A DNA stretch of 7,001 bases from Kiritimatiellia bacterium (GTDB taxonomy: Bacteria > Verrucomicrobiota > Kiritimatiellia > SLAD01), in contig SKXR01000088.1 in assembly GCA_007128275.1 (NCBI GenBank), positions 1 through 7,001 on the forward strand, written 5' to 3'. The notes beneath the pieces are model-generated. The model worked only from the letters and a program-made list of their open reading frames with translations. It was not told where the DNA came from and made no database searches. This document shows positions 3,598 through 7,001 of the stretch, piece after piece; within the stretch, counting starts at the first letter, position 1; the number at the start of each line of letters is the position of its first letter. The position numbers were made by a program, and so were the translations under genes.

Positions 3598-6500
3598 ATG
3601 AACGTTGCGCGTCTTGCCTGCTGCCTGTCCGCCCTTCTGCCCATCCCCACCCTCGCCCAATTCGGCGGCGGCTCAGGCGAGGTCGGCGAGCCTTATCTCA
3701 TCGAAACCGCAGAGCACCTGAACGAGGTGCGCAATCATCTGGGGGCACACTTTCGCCAAACGGCCGATATCGATTTGGGTGTCGATCCGTACAACAGCGG
3801 CGCGGGTTGGTCGCCGATTGGAACGTCTGCGGCGAAGTTCACCGGCGTCTATGACGGTAACGGGCATACGGTCTCCAATCTTTTCATCAATCGCGGCTCG
3901 ACGGATTATCAAGGCCTGTTCGGATTCCTCAGCGAGGGCCGGATCGAAGGGCTGACCGTGTCGAATTTTGATGTCACCGCGCGCGATCGCAGCGCCGGCC
4001 TTGCGGGCCAGATCGAAAACAATAGTGTGGTTTCGAACTGCGTCGCCATCGGGACGCTCACGGCGAGATCCCGCGCAGGCGCTGTGGTCGGATCCGTGCA
4101 GGACTATTCGCGCATCGAGGACAGTTATGCCCATGCCACGGTCACGGCCACGAGCGAGCGGGTGGGTGTGTTAACCGGGCAATTGTGGAACAATTCCGCG
4201 GCGCAGCGGTCCTTTGCCCTGGGGTCCGTGGCTGGCTCAACCCTGATCGGCGGCCTGGTGGGAAATCAAAACGCAAGCACGGTTGAAGACTCCTATAGCG
4301 GCGCGGATGTCACCGGCACGAGTTCCGTCGGCGGGCTGGTGGGGGCATTGTCGGGCGGAGCGGTGATCCGATCGTACAGCTATGGCGAGGTGACCGGCAG
4401 CGGCAGCAATGTGGGCGGGCTGATCGGGGCGGTATCATCGAGTCCCGAGGTGACAGATTCCTATTGGGACACCGAAACCTCGTTGCAGGCAACCAGCGGC
4501 GGGGAACCGGGCGCAGCGGGGAGACCGACATCGTCCATGGTCCTGCAAGGCACCTACGCGGATTGGAATTTCGACACGCTGTGGGCCATTGGCCATGCAG
4601 GGGCCTACACCTACCCATATTTTCAGGGACAGGTACCCGCCACATTGCCCATGGCCGATGTGTTGGTGCCGTTTGCCGCTGATCTTGCGATCGATGGCAT
4701 CGCGCTGCTCGGCGAAACGTTGACCGGCAGCTACACCTATTATCCAAGCAGCGATGGTCATCCCGAAGACGCCGCGTGGTTTCAATGGTTGCGCGCGGAC
4801 GGGCCGACCGGCCCATACGTGGAAGTTGCCGATGCCACAAATCTCACGCTCTTGGTCGAAAGTGGCGGTGAACGTAAGTGGTACCAATTCGATGTGACCG
4901 TGCGCGACACCGGCGGCGTGACCAGCGCGACGCACAGCGTCACCCTGCCCTTCATGCAGGGTCTGGGCACGGCGGCCAATCCGTTTCTGATCGAAAACGA
5001 ACACCACCTCGACGCCGTCCGGGACCATCTCCGGAGCAACTTCGTGCAAGTGGCCTCCGTGGACTTGGTCACGTTCACTAATTGGATGCCCATCGGTGTG
5101 GCGGGGGACCCCTTCAGGGGCACGTATCATGGCGGATCGAACGTCATAGAAAACCTGACCATTGACCGACCGGACGAAGACCGTATCGGGCTGTTCGGCT
5201 CCATCACCAACACGGCCTGGATACGGCACCTGACCCTCACCAACGTGGCGATTATCGGAAGCAATCATGTCGGCGCGGTCGCGGGCTATGGCGAGACCAG
5301 CCAGACTTGCCAGGACCTCCATGTCGTCGGCTCCATCCGGGGAAACGGGAGCTGGGTGGGCGGAATGTTCGGGCGGTTCAACGGAACGCTACGCGACAGC
5401 TCGGCGGAGGTGGAAGTGGAAGGCGTGGATCACGTGGCGGGTATGGTCGGCCGCAATATGCCCTACCACTCGTCGTTCACCGTGGAACGTTGTGTCGTGC
5501 GTGGACAGGTCAAGGGGCAGGACTATGTGGCGGGGATCATGGGAGTGCGCGGTCGAGGAAGCTATTTGATCAACTATGCGGCTGTGGAGGGAAACAGCGT
5601 CGTGGCCGGCGTGTTGACGTCAACATCTGACAGCTCGCTCAATTATGCTGCCAACCATGGAACGATAACGGGCTCTGGGAGTGGCGTGGGCGGTGTCGCC
5701 GCCAGCATGTCCACTAGCGGTTACGGTGGTAGCGCAAACTATTGCTACAACTACGGGGATGTCACCGGTAGCAACTCGGTCGGAGGCGTGATTGGTTCGG
5801 CGTCCGTTTCCTTGGGCTATGCCTACAATCGCGGGTCGGTCACCGGGTATAGCGCAGTAGGCGGACTGATGGGATCCTACGGCCGCGGCATCCATTCGTC
5901 CTTCACCGCAATTTCATTCGGATACAATGCCGGACCGGTAAGCGGAACCGTGAATGCGCATGCCGTGCTCGGGGCGCGCAGTTCGTCCAGTTCCACCCTC
6001 CCGACCAATTCACGTTGTTACTACGACGACGAGGTTTCCGGCCTTGCGGACGCGCTGGCTTTCCCTCGCAGCACAGCGGAGATGGTTCAACAGGTCACGT
6101 TCGTGGATTGGGATTTCGACACGATCTGGTCCATCGGACACGACGGCGAATACACGTACCCCTTCATGCAATGGCAGGGCACGAACGCCATTCCGTTTGT
6201 GGATTTGTTGATACCGTTCGCGTCGGACGTGTTCGTCACCGGCACGGACAGTGTGGGCGAGACCTTGACCGGCCACTATACCTTTCACCCCAACAGCGCG
6301 GGAGATCCGGAAGGAGCGACGACGTTCCGCTGGCTGCGCGCGGATGATCAGGCCGGGCCGTTCATGGCCATCCCGGATGCGACGAACCAAACGTACACCC
6401 TCGTTGTGGGTGACGAAAACCACTGGTATCAATTCGAGGTGACAGTGCGCGATGTGGAGGATAACGCCGGCGCGCCGGTCTCGGCGATCCTTGAGTTCAC

Positions 6501-7001
6501 CGTGGGCGGCGGAACAGCGGACGATCCCTGGCTCATTGCCAACGCCATCCAATTGAGCCGCCTGCGTCACTATCTGGGCTCGGCGCACAGCGACAAGCAT
6601 TTTACACTGATTGCAGATATTGATCTCGGCGCAGCGCCGTGGAACGAAGGCGCGGGCTGGGAGCCGATCGGGTTCTCCTCTACCGACTCATTTCGCGGGA
6701 AACTCAATGGGCGCGGCCATGTGATCCGCAACCTGACCATCAACCGTCCGGCGAGTAACTACCAGGGATTGTTCGGCTACATCAGCGGCGGCGAAGTCGT
6801 GTTGCTCGGATTGGAAGATGCGGACGTGACGGGGAATCGCTATGTGGGGACCTTGGCGGGCTATACCGCCTCGTCCAGTTTGATCCGGTACGGCTATGCG
6901 CAGGGGGCTGTCGAGGGCACACAGGATACGGGCGGCTTAATCGGATACAATACGGGCTCCTCGGTTCAGTGGTCCTATGCCGCAGCGACGGTCACGGGCG
7001 G
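3598..7001 (+). CDS. Large secreted modular protein with GLUG repeats and Ig-like domains (N-terminal 1134 residues, cut by window edge)
   Basis: The frame stays open from the ATG at 3598 to the end of the window. Residues 1-20 look like a signal peptide: a basic start, a hydrophobic stretch and cleavage after 'PTLA'. Two complete modules and part of a third follow (about 24-454, 455-969 and 970 onward). Each has a lead-in ('dPfLIen...hL..vR.hL'; 'ADIDLG...W.PIG'; 'F.G.y.G.gh.i.NL.I') and a run of GLUG repeats ('VGGLVG...sYs.G.VTG', about 24 residues each): about six in module 1, eight in module 2, at least three in module 3. Modules 1 and 2 close with 'DWxFDTxWxIGH..xYTYP' and an Ig-like domain (354-452; 868-969) sharing GETLTG, WLRAD and WYQF. 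GLUG repeats are known from secreted, often adhesive, proteins and probably form a beta-helix. An extracellular binding role is inferred. The C-terminal anchor or secretion signal is outside the window. Confidence 0.9.
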   Translation, partial: MNVARLACCLSALLPIPTLAQFGGGSGEVGEPYLIETAEHLNEVRNHLGAHFRQTADIDLGVDPYNSGAGWSPIGTSAAKFTGVYDGNGHTVSNLFINRGSTDYQGLFGFLSEGRIEGLTVSNFDVTARDRSAGLAGQIENNSVVSNCVAIGTLTARSRAGAVVGSVQDYSRIEDSYAHATVTATSERVGVLTGQLWNNSAAQRSFALGSVAGSTLIGGLVGNQNASTVEDSYSGADVTGTSSVGGLVGALSGGAVIRSYSYGEVTGSGSNVGGLIGAVSSSPEVTDSYWDTETSLQATSGGEPGAAGRPTSSMVLQGTYADWNFDTLWAIGHAGAYTYPYFQGQVPATLPMADVLVPFAADLAIDGIALLGETLTGSYTYYPSSDGHPEDAAWFQWLRADGPTGPYVEVADATNLTLLVESGGERKWYQFDVTVRDTGGVTSATHSVTLPFMQGLGTAANPFLIENEHHLDAVRDHLRSNFVQVASVDLVTFTNWMPIGVAGDPFRGTYHGGSNVIENLTIDRPDEDRIGLFGSITNTAWIRHLTLTNVAIIGSNHVGAVAGYGETSQTCQDLHVVGSIRGNGSWVGGMFGRFNGTLRDSSAEVEVEGVDHVAGMVGRNMPYHSSFTVERCVVRGQVKGQDYVAGIMGVRGRGSYLINYAAVEGNSVVAGVLTSTSDSSLNYAANHGTITGSGSGVGGVAASMSTSGYGGSANYCYNYGDVTGSNSVGGVIGSASVSLGYAYNRGSVTGYSAVGGLMGSYGRGIHSSFTAISFGYNAGPVSGTVNAHAVLGARSSSSSTLPTNSRCYYDDEVSGLADALAFPRSTAEMVQQVTFVDWDFDTIWSIGHDGEYTYPFMQWQGTNAIPFVDLLIPFASDVFVTGTDSVGETLTGHYTFHPNSAGDPEGATTFRWLRADDQAGPFMAIPDATNQTYTLVVGDENHWYQFEVTVRDVEDNAGAPVSAILEFTVGGGTADDPWLIANAIQLSRLRHYLGSAHSDKHFTLIADIDLGAAPWNEGAGWEPIGFSSTDSFRGKLNGRGHVIRNLTINRPASNYQGLFGYISGGEVVLLGLEDADVTGNRYVGTLAGYTASSSLIRYGYAQGAVEGTQDTGGLIGYNTGSSVQWSYAAATVTG

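Noticed and set aside
3598..3660. Lipoprotein signal (Cys-Cys at residues 8-9) on the GLUG protein
   Set aside because: The cysteines are too close to the N-terminus for a lipobox with a hydrophobic core before it; a standard signal peptidase I site after Ala20 fits better.
4435..5322. A 295-codon open frame on the minus strand inside the GLUG gene
   Set aside because: It is antisense to a continuous signal-peptide and repeat-bearing gene with its own Shine-Dalgarno; no recognisable protein pattern.

Overview
This 7 kb bacterial window is GC-rich and unusually loose in its packing. It holds two complete genes, the first 105 bases of a third and the first 3.4 kb of a fourth. The three gaps between genes (about 460, 510 and 680 bases) are filled with decayed dispersed repeats. 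I see no rRNA, tRNA, CRISPR array, integrase or recognisable transposase. The repeat-rich gaps, the very large GLUG-repeat surface protein and the near-consensus Shine-Dalgarno on one gene would fit a member of the PVC group (Verrucomicrobiota, Kiritimatiellota or Planctomycetota). That placement is inference; no marker gene here settles it.

Layout. At the left edge, on the minus strand, are the first 35 codons of an M20-family metallopeptidase (ArgE/DapE-like). It has a GTG start and a Shine-Dalgarno that matches the 16S tail almost fully. A divergent gap follows, with an inverted pair of 25-base repeats and a candidate promoter for each flanking gene. Next, on the plus strand, is a 197-residue GNAT acetyltransferase (563-1156). 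Its best promoter ends only about 10 bases before the ATG and there is no Shine-Dalgarno, so a leaderless message is possible. The 514-base gap after it contains GTTCG-type and CGCGAAG-type repeat debris and several hairpins.

The most distinctive structure is at 1523-3040. A single gene for an AAA_14/DUF4143 ATPase (1671-2918) is bracketed by two direct copies of a 39-base sequence that match at 37 of 39 positions. Between the left copy and the start codon lie three 11-base direct repeats spaced exactly 22 bases apart. This resembles a one-gene cassette with its own iterated control site. The right-hand gap (2919-3597) carries the second 39-base copy and a pair of roughly 33-base inverted arms, one of which also folds on itself.

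From 3598 to the right edge a very long reading frame stays open. It encodes a secreted modular protein: a signal peptide, then repeating modules made of a lead-in segment, a run of GLUG repeats (predicted beta-helix) and an Ig-like domain. Two modules are complete and a third is cut by the window edge.

The four genes do not look like one pathway or operon. The region reads as ordinary housekeeping and accessory genes separated by repeat-laden spacers, with the flanked ATPase cassette the best candidate for something mobile or undescribed.
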